Assembly (NCBI RefSeq): GCF_036289405.1
Contig: NZ_JAYFFI010000019.1
Location: forward strand, 1-43,228
DNA from: Pseudoramibacter faecis
GTDB taxonomy: Bacteria; Bacillota; Clostridia; Eubacteriales; Eubacteriaceae
Length of the DNA stretch: 43,228 nucleotides
Reading direction: 5' to 3'
Every line of letters starts with the position of its first letter. Position 1 is the stretch's first letter. The notes beneath the pieces were generated by a model. The model made no database searches, was not told where the DNA came from, and saw nothing but the letters and a program-made list of their open reading frames with translations. Of the stretch, positions 22,933 to 31,440 are shown piece by piece. The translations under genes were made by a program, and so were the position numbers.

Positions 22933-24369
22933 ATGAGTAAGTACACGTATAATCAGATCACCCCGGAAATTATTGAGCAGCTTAAAACAGCGGCAAATGG
23001 CCATGTGATCGTCGGCGGGGATATCAACGAAGATTTTTCTCACGATGAAATGCGCATTTACGGCGAAAACATGCCGGACGTGTTGGTCGAGCCGACGACG
23101 ACCGAAGAAGTCGCCGCGGTTATGAAGGTTTGCAACGACAATAAAATTCCGGTGACGCCGTCTGGAGCCAGAACAGCGTTGACCGGGGCGGCGGTGGCCA
23201 TTTTAGGCGGCGTGATGCTTTCGACCACTAAAATGAACCAGATCATCAGCTATGATCTCGATAACTACACCGTTACCATTCAGCCGGGCGTGCTGCTCAA
23301 CGATTTGGCCGAAGATGCCTTAAAACACGGCGTGATGTATCCGCCGGATCCCGGTGAAAAATTTGCGACCGTCGGCGGCAACGTTTCGACTAACGCCGGT
23401 GGGATGCGCGCCGTTAAATACGGCACCACCCGCGATTATGTCCGCTCGATGACCGTGGTCCTGCCGGATGGCGAAATTGTTCGCGAGGGTGCTTCCGTTT
23501 CCAAAACCAGCAGCGGCTATTCTCTGCTCGACCTGATGATCGGTTCCGAAGGGACCCTCGGCATCATCACCGAAATGACCCTGAAGGTGATTACTCCGCC
23601 GGAAACCACCATGTCGATGATCATCCCCTATCCGACCCTGGAAGAAGCCATTGCCGCCGTGCCGAAGTTGTTCGCGGCGCATCTCGATCCGCAGGCGCTG
23701 GAATTCATGGAAAAAGACGTGACCATGGATACCCAGAAGCAGCTCGAAAAGGATGTTTTCCCCTCTGAAATGGACGGGATTGATATCGGCGCTTTCGTGC
23801 TGGCGACTTTCGACGGCAACGACGAAGACGAGGTGATGGACAAGATCGAAAAAGCTTCGGAAATTGTGCTTGAAGCCGGTGCGGTAGACGTGCTCGTGGC
23901 AGATACTCCGCAGTTGCTCCGTGATGCCTGGGCGATCCGCAGTGGCCTGCTCGACACGATCGAAGACAACACCAAACTCCTCGACGAATGTGACGTCGTG
24001 GTGCCGATCACCAAGATTCCGGAATTCTTGACCTATGCCAAATCTCTGGGCGAAGGGAAAGACTATGTCATTAAAGATTTCGGTCATGCCGGTGACGGGA
24101 ACCTTCATATTTATCTGTGCAGTGACGGCGACGATAAAGAAGCCTTTATGCAGGAATCCGATATCTTCATGAAGAAAGTCTATGCCAAAGCGATTGAACT
24201 CGGCGGCCTGATCTCCGGCGAACACGGCATTGGCATGGGCAAGATGAGCTATTTGCGCGATATGGTTGGCGACAAAAATATGGCGCTGATGCTCGGCATC
24301 AAGAAGGTCTTTGACCCGAACATGATCCTCAATCCGGGCAAGGTCTGCTTCGACCTGGATGCAGAATAA
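22933..24369 (+). CDS. glcD: FAD-linked lactate/glycolate dehydrogenase, GlcD/LctD type
   Basis: Flavoprotein that oxidises a 2-hydroxy acid, here most likely D-lactate to pyruvate. The 478 residues form a PCMH-type FAD-binding domain (about 40-220; PSGARTALTGAA and GGNVSTNAGGMRAVKYGTTR region) and a FAD-oxidase C-terminal domain with FGHAGDGNLHIYL and GEHGIGMGKMSYL. No iron-sulfur domain is fused. In Acetobacterium the close relative LctD works with EtfB/EtfA (LctB/LctC) to drive endergonic NAD reduction by electron confurcation; no etf genes are adjacent here, so the electron acceptor is open. AAAGGAGG precedes ATG 22933. Tandem operators at the start site imply control by the GntR regulator. 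With LarA, a D-specific enzyme would suffice for both isomers. Confidence 0.92.
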   Translation: MSKYTYNQITPEIIEQLKTAANGHVIVGGDINEDFSHDEMRIYGENMPDVLVEPTTTEEVAAVMKVCNDNKIPVTPSGARTALTGAAVAILGGVMLSTTKMNQIISYDLDNYTVTIQPGVLLNDLAEDALKHGVMYPPDPGEKFATVGGNVSTNAGGMRAVKYGTTRDYVRSMTVVLPDGEIVREGASVSKTSSGYSLLDLMIGSEGTLGIITEMTLKVITPPETTMSMIIPYPTLEEAIAAVPKLFAAHLDPQALEFMEKDVTMDTQKQLEKDVFPSEMDGIDIGAFVLATFDGNDEDEVMDKIEKASEIVLEAGAVDVLVADTPQLLRDAWAIRSGLLDTIEDNTKLLDECDVVVPITKIPEFLTYAKSLGEGKDYVIKDFGHAGDGNLHIYLCSDGDDKEAFMQESDIFMKKVYAKAIELGGLISGEHGIGMGKMSYLRDMVGDKNMALMLGIKKVFDPNMILNPGKVCFDLDAE

Positions 24370-24438
24370 AGAGCCTGACGGTTTTGAGTTGCCCTGATAG
24401 GGGAACGATTAAAAATTGATAAAAATTTCACACGCGCA

Positions 24439-24466
24439 TTGAAAACGTCGTGAACTGTGTTATAAT
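24439..24466 (+). promoter_or_regulatory. Promoter of the acyl-CoA dehydrogenase gene
   Basis: TTGAAA (24439-24444), 16-bp spacer, perfect TATAAT (24461-24466). It would start near 24473 and leave a leader of about 165 nt. Confidence 0.65.
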
Positions 24467-24472
24467 GGTCTT

Positions 24473-24620
24473 GATGATTCGGTGGCTTCTCCGACGGATC
24501 ATCGAGACCTTTGATTTGTACATAGTACAATCAAACGCTGCGCGCAAGGATGGCACAAACCATTATATTGGGTGTCGGCTGGGGTGGAATGATTCGGAGA
24601 GGGAAATTTCGAAATTTTTT
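24473..24620 (+). other. Structured leader of the acyl-CoA dehydrogenase gene
   Basis: Hairpin 1 begins at the predicted +1: GATGATTCGG (24473-24482) with CCGA-CGG-ATCATC (24491-24503; CGG bulged). Hairpin 2 (24510-24535) is TTTGATT-GTAC paired with GTAC-AATCAAA around ATA, with one extra T. A third palindrome, AAATTTCGAAATTT (24605-24618), runs into T's just before the ribosome binding site. No known riboswitch is recognised. Confidence 0.45.
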
Positions 24621-24637
24621 AGAGAAGGGAAAAAATT

Positions 24638-25780
24638 ATGGCATACTTAATTTCTGATGAAGCAAAAGACCTGTTGCGGGATATTCACGAGTTCTGTGAA
24701 CAAAACGTGGTCGAACAGGCGAAGGAATACGATAAGACCGGCGAATTCCCGGTGGAAATGTACGAAGCGGCCAAGGAAATGGGCCTAAATGCTTTGGAAA
24801 TTCCGGAAGAATACGGCGGACCGGGCCTCTCCCGTGTTGACGTTGCAGCGCTGTTTGAAGAAATGGCCGTTGCCGATGCCGGTTTTGCAACCACGATTTC
24901 CGCTTCCGGTCTGGGGACCAAACCGGTTTTGATCGCCGGCAACGAAGACCAGAAGGCCCGTGTGTGTGATATTCTGGTTAACGGCGGCTTCGGTGCTTTC
25001 GGCCTGACCGAACCGGGCGCCGGTTCTGACCCGAGCGCCGGTAAAACCGTGGCGGTTAAAGACGGCGACGATTATATCTTAAATGGTCAGAAATGCTTCA
25101 TCACCAATGGCGGTATCGCCGATTTCTATTGCATCACTGCTTTAACCGATAAAGAGGCCCCCGGCACGCACGGTATGTCCATTTTCCTGGTCGAAAAGGA
25201 CACCCCCGGCCTGTCCCACGGTGTGGAAGAAGATAAGATGGGGATCCGCCTGTCCAACACGACCGACGTGATCTTGGAAGATGTTCGCGTCCCGAAGGAA
25301 AACCTCCTCGGCGGCGAAGGCAAGGGTTTTGCCATTGCCATGAAGACTTTGGATCAGGCTCGTGCCTGGATGGGCGTTGTTTCCACCGGTTTGGCACAGA
25401 GAGCGATGAATGAAGCCATTGCTTATACGAAAGAACGCAAACAGTTTGGCCGTTCAGTGCTGAAATTCCAGGCGATGCAGTTCAAGATTGCCGATATGGC
25501 GATCAAGATTGAAGCTTCCCGCCAGATGAACGCTTACGCACTGACCTTGATGGATCAGGGCGTTCCGTTCTCCAGAGAAGCAGCCATTGCGAAATGCTTC
25601 GCGTCCGATACCGCGATGGAATGCACCACAGAAGCCGTTCAGATGTTCGGCGGCTATGGCTACATCCGCGACTATCCGGTCGAAAAACTCATGCGCGATG
25701 CCAAGATCTTCCAGATCTTTGAAGGGACCAACGAAATCCAGAGAATCGTCACGGCTAACAATACCATCGGCAGATTCTAA
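24638..25780 (+). CDS. Acyl-CoA dehydrogenase, short-chain (butyryl-CoA dehydrogenase-like)
   Basis: FAD enzyme that interconverts acyl-CoA and trans-2-enoyl-CoA; in butyrate- or caproate-forming anaerobes it works as the enoyl-CoA reductase. The 380 residues have the standard fold: an N-terminal helical domain, a middle domain with FGLTEPGAGSDPSAG and CFITNGG, and a C-terminal domain with the catalytic glutamate in IFEGTNEIQR (about residue 367, the position used by short-chain enzymes). The gene is usually next to etfB-etfA and crotonase/thiolase genes, but here it stands alone after glcD with its own promoter and terminator. Caffeyl-CoA reductase-type or other substrates cannot be excluded. 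The GAGAAGGG ribosome site precedes ATG 24638. Confidence 0.9.
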   Translation: MAYLISDEAKDLLRDIHEFCEQNVVEQAKEYDKTGEFPVEMYEAAKEMGLNALEIPEEYGGPGLSRVDVAALFEEMAVADAGFATTISASGLGTKPVLIAGNEDQKARVCDILVNGGFGAFGLTEPGAGSDPSAGKTVAVKDGDDYILNGQKCFITNGGIADFYCITALTDKEAPGTHGMSIFLVEKDTPGLSHGVEEDKMGIRLSNTTDVILEDVRVPKENLLGGEGKGFAIAMKTLDQARAWMGVVSTGLAQRAMNEAIAYTKERKQFGRSVLKFQAMQFKIADMAIKIEASRQMNAYALTLMDQGVPFSREAAIAKCFASDTAMECTTEAVQMFGGYGYIRDYPVEKLMRDAKIFQIFEGTNEIQRIVTANNTIGRF

Positions 25781-25802
25781 ATTCGATCAAAAACCAACAA
25801 TC

Positions 25803-25834
25803 AAAAACCGGCTATCAATGGATAGCCGGTTTTT
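25803..25834. terminator. Bidirectional terminator between the acyl-CoA dehydrogenase gene and pheA
   Basis: AAAAACCGGCTATC (25803-25816) pairs perfectly with GATAGCCGGTTTTT (25821-25834) over AATG. Confidence 0.93.
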
Positions 25835-25860
25835 AAATGGCCAATTTCTTTAGAAAGCGT

Positions 25861-26787
25861 TCAGTGAATAATGGTATTCGCCGGGTAATTTCCCAGGAAA
25901 TAAAACGACTGGGTGGCGCTCATGACCTGGCGCATCAGCTCGGAGAGCTCGGTTTCGTCCTCCAGGCCGATAAAATCGAGAAAGAAACGGTATCGCCACT
26001 GCATGCCGGGAATGGGCCGGGATTCAATTTTGGTCATATTGAGATGATAAGTGTTAAAAATGCCGAGAAGGTGATAAAGCGCGCCCTCGGTGTGGGGAAG
26101 CTGGAACATCAAAGAGATTTTATTGCAGTGGGGGCGCCGTTCTGCTTCCTGGGACGCGATGACAAAGCGGGTCGTATTCAGATCGGAAGAATTGATATCG
26201 GGCGCGAGAATTTGGAGGCCGTGGATTTTGGCAGCGCGGCGGCTGGCGATAGCGGCCTTGTGGATATCGCCGGACGCGTGAACCATTTTGGCCGCGACGG
26301 CTGTGTTGTGGTAGGCCACGTGCAGCCACTGTGGATATTGGGAGAGAAAAGCCTGGGATTGGGCAAAGCCCTGCTCGTGGGAGTAAACGCTCTTGATATC
26401 GGCCAGGCTGGCGCCTTGATTGCCGAGGAGGCAGTGGCGGATGGCGATAGAGATTTCGCCGACGATGGCCGCTCGGTATTTGGCCAGCAAATCGTAAACA
26501 GCGGCGATGGAGCCGGTGGACGTGTTTTCGATGGGGAGGACGCCGTAGTCACACCCGCCGCCGGTGATGGATTTAAAGATGTCTTCAAAGGTTTTGTGGG
26601 CAATACACAAACTGTCTGTTCCGAAAAACCGCAGTGCGGCCTCTTCGGCGTAGGATCCGGAGGTGCCGGCATAGGCGATGGTGCCGCCGCCGTGGGGCGA
26701 ACGCATTTGGGACCGGGTGCGCTCAAAGCGCATCATGGACTGCTGTTGCTCGTGGGTTAAAATGATGGGTGAATGGCTTTGCGACAT
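25861..26787 (-). CDS. pheA: Prephenate dehydratase with ACT domain
   Basis: Converts prephenate to phenylpyruvate in phenylalanine synthesis; the C-terminal ACT domain senses phenylalanine. From ATG 26787 (GGGAG just upstream) it has 308 residues: a 34-residue leader of no clear fold, the dehydratase domain (about 36-215; IAYAGTSGSYAEEAALRFF, and the catalytic NTTRFVIAS with Thr206), and the ACT domain (about 222-305) with the ligand motif ESRP (255-258). There is no chorismate mutase domain, unlike many P-proteins; the N-terminal leader is too short for one. The longer frame start at 26829 includes the leader hairpin and is less likely. It is monocistronic as far as can be seen. Confidence 0.93.
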   Translation of the reverse strand: MSQSHSPIILTHEQQQSMMRFERTRSQMRSPHGGGTIAYAGTSGSYAEEAALRFFGTDSLCIAHKTFEDIFKSITGGGCDYGVLPIENTSTGSIAAVYDLLAKYRAAIVGEISIAIRHCLLGNQGASLADIKSVYSHEQGFAQSQAFLSQYPQWLHVAYHNTAVAAKMVHASGDIHKAAIASRRAAKIHGLQILAPDINSSDLNTTRFVIASQEAERRPHCNKISLMFQLPHTEGALYHLLGIFNTYHLNMTKIESRPIPGMQWRYRFFLDFIGLEDETELSELMRQVMSATQSFYFLGNYPANTIIH

Positions 26788-26802
26788 AAAAAAGCTCCCT
26801 GT

Positions 26803-26821
26803 AACCGCCAAGCGGTTTTTT
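26803..26821. other. Hairpin in the pheA leader; terminator-like on the plus strand
   Basis: AACCGC pairs with GCGGTT over CAA. On the plus strand it is followed by T's like an intrinsic terminator, though no plus-strand gene ends here. On the minus strand it lies between the A-rich +1 region and the pheA ribosome site, so it may be a leader hairpin, or a guard against antisense read-through. The minus-strand TATGAT near 26830 is a possible pheA -10. Confidence 0.4.
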
Positions 26822-26839
26822 AGCATCATATCATATCAT

Positions 26840-27150
26840 TGGGGAAAGTGCACCTGCTGGGTTGAAAACATCCTAAAAAACGAACTTATGAAAATAAAAA
26901 GAAATTTTTGGCGAGAAGGGCGCACCGATTATGAAAAAATTGCATGGCCGCGGCTGAAAAATAAAATTAGGAAAAATGATGGGTTGATTGCGGGAAGAAT
27001 CTATCGCATATTTTGTGGTAGTCATCAAAATCAGCCCATATTTAGCGGCAATATTTTGGGGTGAGCATGTTGCAGATTAAAGGATCGAAAAGGTCTGAAG
27101 TTTTAAATGAAAATGAAAAGCAGTTGTTGAAAATGAAAAATATTTACATA
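26840..27150. other. AT-rich gap between pheA and veg, no supported gene
   Basis: The stretch contains an open frame of 58 codons from ATG 26888 to 27064 (MKIKRNFWREGRTDYEK and so on) with no ribosome binding site, and poly-A-rich sequence after 27080. The base composition differs from the neighbouring genes. I see no RNA structure with compensating stems and no known motif. It may be a degraded remnant. Confidence 0.4.
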
Positions 27151-27215
27151 TTGACAGGATTATTTTTAATTGCTATAATATAGACCTTTACTTTTAGTGA
27201 ATATCATGGTATACT
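27151..27215 (+). promoter_or_regulatory. Two tandem veg promoters
   Basis: P1: perfect TTGACA (27151-27156), 17-bp spacer, perfect TATAAT (27174-27179). P2: TTTACT (27187-27192), 17-bp spacer, TATACT (27210-27215) preceded by TGG (extended). Both lead into veg; the B. subtilis veg promoter is likewise very strong. Confidence 0.85.
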
Positions 27216-27246
27216 ATGTTCACATCATAGTACGAGGTGAAGAGAA

Positions 27247-27537
27247 ATGCAACGACAAAAACAACGCGCCACGCTGATTGACGTTAAGCGTGAGGTTGAA
27301 TCCCATAAGGGCGATTTGATCAAGTTGGAAGCCCACAAAAGTAAGAAAAAGTTATACCATAAGGTGGGACGCATTGAAGCCGTGTATCCCAGCATTTTTA
27401 CTGTGACGGTGGAAGCCGAAAAAAACCGTCCCGCGGAACGCTTGAGCTTTTCGTATTCCGACGTTTTGACGCGGTCGGTCAAAATTGCTTTAATCGACGA
27501 ACAGCGGTTGGAACCGGTCGGGGCCATGATGGCATAA
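27247..27537 (+). CDS. veg: Veg protein
   Basis: Small conserved Firmicutes cytosolic protein (96 residues). In B. subtilis Veg promotes biofilm matrix gene expression by opposing the repressor SinR; whether this applies here is unknown. Family features are the LIDVKREVESHKGD start, a basic strand region (HKSKKKLYHKVGRIEAVYPS), and FSYSDVLTRSVKI. It is slightly longer than the Bacillus protein at the C-terminus (EQRLEPVGAMMA). GAGG precedes ATG 27247, and the gene is bracketed by tandem consensus promoters and a terminator, so it should be highly expressed alone. Confidence 0.92.
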   Translation: MQRQKQRATLIDVKREVESHKGDLIKLEAHKSKKKLYHKVGRIEAVYPSIFTVTVEAEKNRPAERLSFSYSDVLTRSVKIALIDEQRLEPVGAMMA

Positions 27538-27553
27538 TTCAATCAGTCATTAT

Positions 27554-27581
27554 AAAGCCATGTAGCGCACATGGCTTTTTT
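27554..27581 (+). terminator. veg terminator
   Basis: AAAGCCATG pairs with CATGGCTTT, extended by flanking A/T, and ends in a T-run. Confidence 0.88.
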
Positions 27582-27589
27582 CATTTCGG

Positions 27590-27618
27590 ATGGCAGAATG
27601 CGCCGAATCTGCTATAAT
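27590..27618 (+). promoter_or_regulatory. Promoter of the DegV gene
   Basis: Perfect TATAAT (27613-27618) with a weak -35, ATGGCA (27590-27595), at 17 bp. Confidence 0.5.
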
Positions 27619-27675
27619 GGATCTGGTAAAAACAATATTTGTGACCGCGGAAATCAATATACATCAGGAGGACGT

Positions 27676-28554
27676 ATGAGTTATGTCATTGTGACGGATT
27701 CGGCGTGCAATTTACCGAGACGTCTGGTTGAGCAATATGCCATTCGGGTGATCCCGCTGACACTCAATGTCGACAACTGTGAATTGACGGTTAAAAGCTA
27801 CCGGATGGACGAGCTGGACCAATTGAAGCAGCTTTATACAAAAATGCGGCAGGGGGCGATCTTCAATACCCATCCGCTGAACAAAGAACGGTGTGAAACG
27901 GTTTTTCGGGAAGTGCTGGCGCACGGCGACGATTTGCTTTATATCGGATTTTCCTCGACGCTGTCGGATACTTTTGCTACGGCCAAATTTGTGCTGCACG
28001 CGCTCGCGGCGGTTTATCCGGCACGGACTATTCGCATGGTGGACTCTTTGGCGGCATCGTTGGGGGAGGGGCTGTTGGTGTACCACGCCGGTATTTTGCA
28101 GGAGCAGGGGGAGGATCTCGAAAAGGTTTATCGATGGCTGTTGGCCAATCGCTCCCTTGTGAGACAGTGGTTTACCGTGGGCAACCTCCAGTTTCTTCAG
28201 AAGAGCGGCCGCGATAACGGCCGGCTGTTCTGGGCCAAATTATTGGGGCAAAAACCCATTTTGCGGATTAACGAGCGCGGCGCATTGGTGCCGGCTAAAC
28301 GGGTGCGCAGTCGAAAGAGGGCGCTGGACGTTTTGGTGCGCGAGATGGGAAAGTGCATTGTGGAGCCCGACAGACAGACCGTTTTCATCGCCCACGGGGA
28401 TTGCATTGAGGATGCCCAGTACCTGAGCCGGCGAATCCGCGAGCGCGTGCACCCTGACGAATGCCTGATTCATTTTATTGATCCGGTGGTCGGGGCCCAT
28501 TGCGGTCCGGACACCATCGGCGTTTTCTTTTTGGGAAAAGACGTCTATCGTTAA
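27676..28554 (+). CDS. DegV family fatty-acid-binding protein
   Basis: The 292-residue DegV/FakB-type protein binds a single fatty acid and, in several Firmicutes, presents it to fatty-acid kinase FakA. It has the family start YVIVTDSACNLPRRLVEQY, the ligand-loop FSSTLSDTFATAK (the SS-T pattern that contacts the carboxylate), and a C-terminal half with DPVVGAHCGPDTIGVFF. FakA is not in the window, so a role in phospholipid synthesis from exogenous fatty acids is only inferred. I chose ATG 27676 because AGGAGG lies 6 nt upstream and the promoter rules out the earlier ATG at 27571. Confidence 0.93.
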   Translation: MSYVIVTDSACNLPRRLVEQYAIRVIPLTLNVDNCELTVKSYRMDELDQLKQLYTKMRQGAIFNTHPLNKERCETVFREVLAHGDDLLYIGFSSTLSDTFATAKFVLHALAAVYPARTIRMVDSLAASLGEGLLVYHAGILQEQGEDLEKVYRWLLANRSLVRQWFTVGNLQFLQKSGRDNGRLFWAKLLGQKPILRINERGALVPAKRVRSRKRALDVLVREMGKCIVEPDRQTVFIAHGDCIEDAQYLSRRIRERVHPDECLIHFIDPVVGAHCGPDTIGVFFLGKDVYR

Positions 28555-28558
28555 AAAT

Positions 28559-28601
28559 GGGCAACAAAAAACACTGCTTTTAGCAGTGTTTTTTGTTGCC
28601 C
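28559..28601. terminator. Bidirectional terminator with a 19-bp perfect stem
   Basis: Arms 28559-28577 and 28583-28601 are exact complements around TTTTA. An A6 tract in one arm and T6 in the other sit inside the stem. It separates the convergent degV and fbp genes. Confidence 0.92.
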
Positions 28602-28607
28602 GAGCGT

Positions 28608-30596
28608 TTAATGGAGTTCCTTTTCCTTAATGAAGCCCTTATGATAAGCGGTGATGAGCATTTCGAGATCACGGATCTGCTCCAGTAACTTTTTGCCGAT
28701 ATCGGTATCGATTACGCGTTTGCGGGAGACGTTGGTTTCAACGATTTGTTTGGTCGATTTGATGTCGACGCCGTTGCGGATGGCGGCATCCACCGATTCG
28801 AAAGGCTGCAGGCTGATGAGGGTCATGCCGTAGGAGTTATAGGTTAAAGTATAACCGGCGATGCCCGTGGTTTTTTGATAGGCTTTGGCAAAGCCCCCGT
28901 CGATGCAGAGCACCTTGCCGTCGGCGCGGATCGGAGACTCGCCGCTGCGGGTTTTGACGGGGGTGTGCCCGTTGATGATGTGCCCCTTCTCGGGGTCGAG
29001 GCCGAATTCTTCAAGAATGGCGTTGGCCAGATCCGGGCATTCGGCGATGCGCTTGTAATAAGGCATTTTTTCTTCGTGATGGGGTTTTTCGCCGTCGATG
29101 AAGTAGCGTTCGAAGGTGGCCATCTTTTCTTTGCCGAAGAGAGGCGATTTTTTATGACACCAGAGGAACCACAGAAAATCGTGGCGCGGCGGGTATTCCT
29201 TCATCGCGGTGAAATAGGCCTCGCGGGCCAGCTGGTCGAACTTGTCCATGAGCTGGCGCCCGGCGTAATCCACCCCTTTGTAGTTCCAGGAATCGAAACC
29301 GCCGTCTTCGCGGATGGGGATGCAGGCGTGAAAAAGCAGGTTGTCGTTATAGACCAGATACATGCTGCCCACAGAATACATGAAGCGGATGTGGCGCTGC
29401 AGTTTTTCCGAATGGCGGAAGGAATGACAGAGCTGCGACATGACGTTTTCTTCTTCCTCGGTGAAGGCAGAGGGATTGGCCGGATCGATGGTCGGAAAGT
29501 GGGTGTCGTTGAGTTCGTAAGTTTCGCCGTCGACGACGATGGTGCCCTTTTCGTAATCGAGGGCGCGCAGCAGTTGGCGATCGCCCATTTCGTATTCGGG
29601 GTGACGGTCGATGATCTGTTCCTCCACCTTGAATTGAATGATGGCGATGGCTTTGTGCATCTTGGTGATGAGCTCGATGTCGACACTGGCGTTTTTATCG
29701 GCAATATTCTTCGGCTGGAAGCTGGCGCAGGGGTCGCCGCGGTAGGTTTTCTGCGCGAAGGTGGCCAGGGGCAAAAGATTGATGCCATAGCCGTTTTCGA
29801 GCACGCGCAGATTGGCGTAGCGCATGGCGATACGCACCGCGCAGGCGATGCAGGCGCGGTTGCCGGCAGCAGCCCCCATCCAGAGAATATCATGGTTGCC
29901 CCATTGCAGATCCATGGAGTGGTGGCTCATTAGGGTGTCCATCACGTGATGGGGGGCTGGCCCCCGGTCGAAAATATCGCCGATGATGTGCAGGTGGTCT
30001 GTGGTCAGCCGTTTGATGACCGAGGCGATTTCCGCGATAAATTGGTCGGCCAGACCGTATTCCACAATGCTGCGGATAATGGCGTTATAGTATTCTTTTT
30101 TGTTGTAGCGCTTTTCGTCTTCCTGAATGAGTTCTTCCATGATATAGGAGAAGTCCTTCGGCAGGGATTTGCGCACCTTGGACCGGGTGTATTTGCCGGC
30201 GGCGGCTCGGCAGACCTTAACCAAACGGTAAATCGTCAGCTCGTACCAGTTTTCAAGATACTTGCCGGTGCGTTCCTGCTTGATGAGGTCGAGTTTCTGC
30301 TGAGGATAATAGATCAGAGGTATGAGCTCCTCGAGATCTTCGAGAGAAACGGTATTGCCTAGTTCTTCGATCACTTTGCGGCGAATGGCGCCGGAAGAGT
30401 TTTGAATCACGTGATTAAAGGCCTCATCTTCGCCGTGGATGTCGGTCAGGAAATGCTCGGTGGGCTTTGGCAGGTTTAAAATGGCGCGCAGGTTGACCAC
30501 CTCGCTGACGGCGGCGGTGATGCTTGGGAAATCGTTGGATAAAAGTTCCAAGTATTTGCGGTGTTTGCGCAACTGTGATTTGCTGAATTTTTCCAT
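28608..30596 (-). CDS. fbp: Fructose-1,6-bisphosphatase, class III
   Basis: Gluconeogenic enzyme that removes the 1-phosphate of fructose-1,6-bisphosphate; needed when growing on lactate or amino acids. At 662 residues it fits the large, Firmicutes-type class III enzyme (as in B. subtilis Fbp), unrelated to class I. The calcineurin-like metal motifs are visible: TDIHGEDEAF, IIGDIFDRGPAPHH, and WGNHDILWMG. The start has AAAGGGGA 6 nt before ATG 30596. It lies 37 bp after the nitroreductase gene on the same strand and is probably co-transcribed from the promoter of that gene. A gluconeogenic enzyme fits a lactate-using organism. Confidence 0.96.
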   Translation of the reverse strand: MEKFSKSQLRKHRKYLELLSNDFPSITAAVSEVVNLRAILNLPKPTEHFLTDIHGEDEAFNHVIQNSSGAIRRKVIEELGNTVSLEDLEELIPLIYYPQQKLDLIKQERTGKYLENWYELTIYRLVKVCRAAAGKYTRSKVRKSLPKDFSYIMEELIQEDEKRYNKKEYYNAIIRSIVEYGLADQFIAEIASVIKRLTTDHLHIIGDIFDRGPAPHHVMDTLMSHHSMDLQWGNHDILWMGAAAGNRACIACAVRIAMRYANLRVLENGYGINLLPLATFAQKTYRGDPCASFQPKNIADKNASVDIELITKMHKAIAIIQFKVEEQIIDRHPEYEMGDRQLLRALDYEKGTIVVDGETYELNDTHFPTIDPANPSAFTEEEENVMSQLCHSFRHSEKLQRHIRFMYSVGSMYLVYNDNLLFHACIPIREDGGFDSWNYKGVDYAGRQLMDKFDQLAREAYFTAMKEYPPRHDFLWFLWCHKKSPLFGKEKMATFERYFIDGEKPHHEEKMPYYKRIAECPDLANAILEEFGLDPEKGHIINGHTPVKTRSGESPIRADGKVLCIDGGFAKAYQKTTGIAGYTLTYNSYGMTLISLQPFESVDAAIRNGVDIKSTKQIVETNVSRKRVIDTDIGKKLLEQIRDLEMLITAYHKGFIKEKELH

Positions 30597-30633
30597 GAAA
30601 TGTCCCCTTTTATGAATAAGCGGAATGCAGATG

Positions 30634-31179
30634 CTAACGGCGATAGGTCAGCAATTCGTCGACGGTTTTGCGCTTGGGCGCTCTGGGATCGGTGGCCGGA
30701 TGGCCGACGGCGATGAGCGCGGAAACCGACTGGCCGTTCGGAACGTGGGCAGCAGAAGCGACTTTGTAAGGATCGAAGATCCCCATGATGACGGTGCCAA
30801 GCCCATGGGCATGCGCGGCCAGGCAAAAGGCTTCGGCGGCGATGCCGGCGTCAAAGGATTCCCAATGACGTTGTTTTTGGGTGGAGAACGAGCCATCACG
30901 TTCGTAGCCGGAGCGTCCGTTGACGGTCGTCAGCACGATGAGCATTGGTGCAACGTTAATGCTACGGGTATTGCCCGGAAAGCCAAGCACGCAGTCGCCT
31001 GCGATTTCGGCCTTGACCTCGGGATCAGTGACGGCGATGTAGCGCGCCGTTTGTGTGTTTTTCCAACTCGGTGCGTAAGACGCCGCAGCGACGACGGACT
31101 CGAGAGTTTCTTCGGACACCGCTTCGGCTGTAAATTGACGGATCGAGCGGCGGGATATTATGCAGTCTAAAGCGTCCAT
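30634..31179 (-). CDS. Nitroreductase-family FMN oxidoreductase
   Basis: Small NAD(P)H-dependent flavoprotein of 181 residues. It has the family start CIISRRSIRQF with phosphate-binding arginines, SYAPSWKNTQTARY, and the C-terminal HGLGTVIMGIF and ALIAVGHPA. Members reduce nitro compounds, quinones or unknown substrates; the natural one cannot be told from the sequence. AAAGGAG precedes ATG 31179. It is the first gene of a two-gene unit with fbp. Its promoter must lie in 31180-31330; a possible minus-strand -10, TATATT near 31300, is seen without a good -35. Confidence 0.9.
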   Translation of the reverse strand: MDALDCIISRRSIRQFTAEAVSEETLESVVAAASYAPSWKNTQTARYIAVTDPEVKAEIAGDCVLGFPGNTRSINVAPMLIVLTTVNGRSGYERDGSFSTQKQRHWESFDAGIAAEAFCLAAHAHGLGTVIMGIFDPYKVASAAHVPNGQSVSALIAVGHPATDPRAPKRKTVDELLTYRR

Positions 31180-31405
31180 GATGACAGTCTCCTTTTAGGA
31201 ATGTATCGCAAGGCGATGCAGAATTACATTGTGAAAGGCAGCGCGCAAAACGACACCGCTTTCCTCTGTTGATAAATGTATTTTTAATATACAGCGTGTT
31301 ACCTGAAATTAACTTAAAATCAATTAAAAAAACGAGCGCAGGACAGAAAAAATCCATGCGAATGTCAAAAGAAGATAAAAATTTTTAAAATAGCAATGAA
31401 AAATC

Positions 31406-31434
31406 TTGAAAAAAAGAAGCAGCGATGATAGAAT
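31406..31434 (+). promoter_or_regulatory. rpoB promoter
   Basis: TTGAAA (31406-31411), 17-bp spacer, TAGAAT (31429-31434). The start would be near 31441, giving a leader of about 298 nt. Confidence 0.65.
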
Positions 31435-31440
31435 AAAAAA

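Noticed and set aside
26678..27064. 128-codon frame overlapping the pheA start
   Set aside because: Its first half is antisense to pheA; only 58 codons lie in the gap, with no ribosome site.
30041..30049. ATTGGTCGG inside fbp as another GntR operator
   Set aside because: It lies in coding sequence far from any promoter, so it is most likely coincidence.
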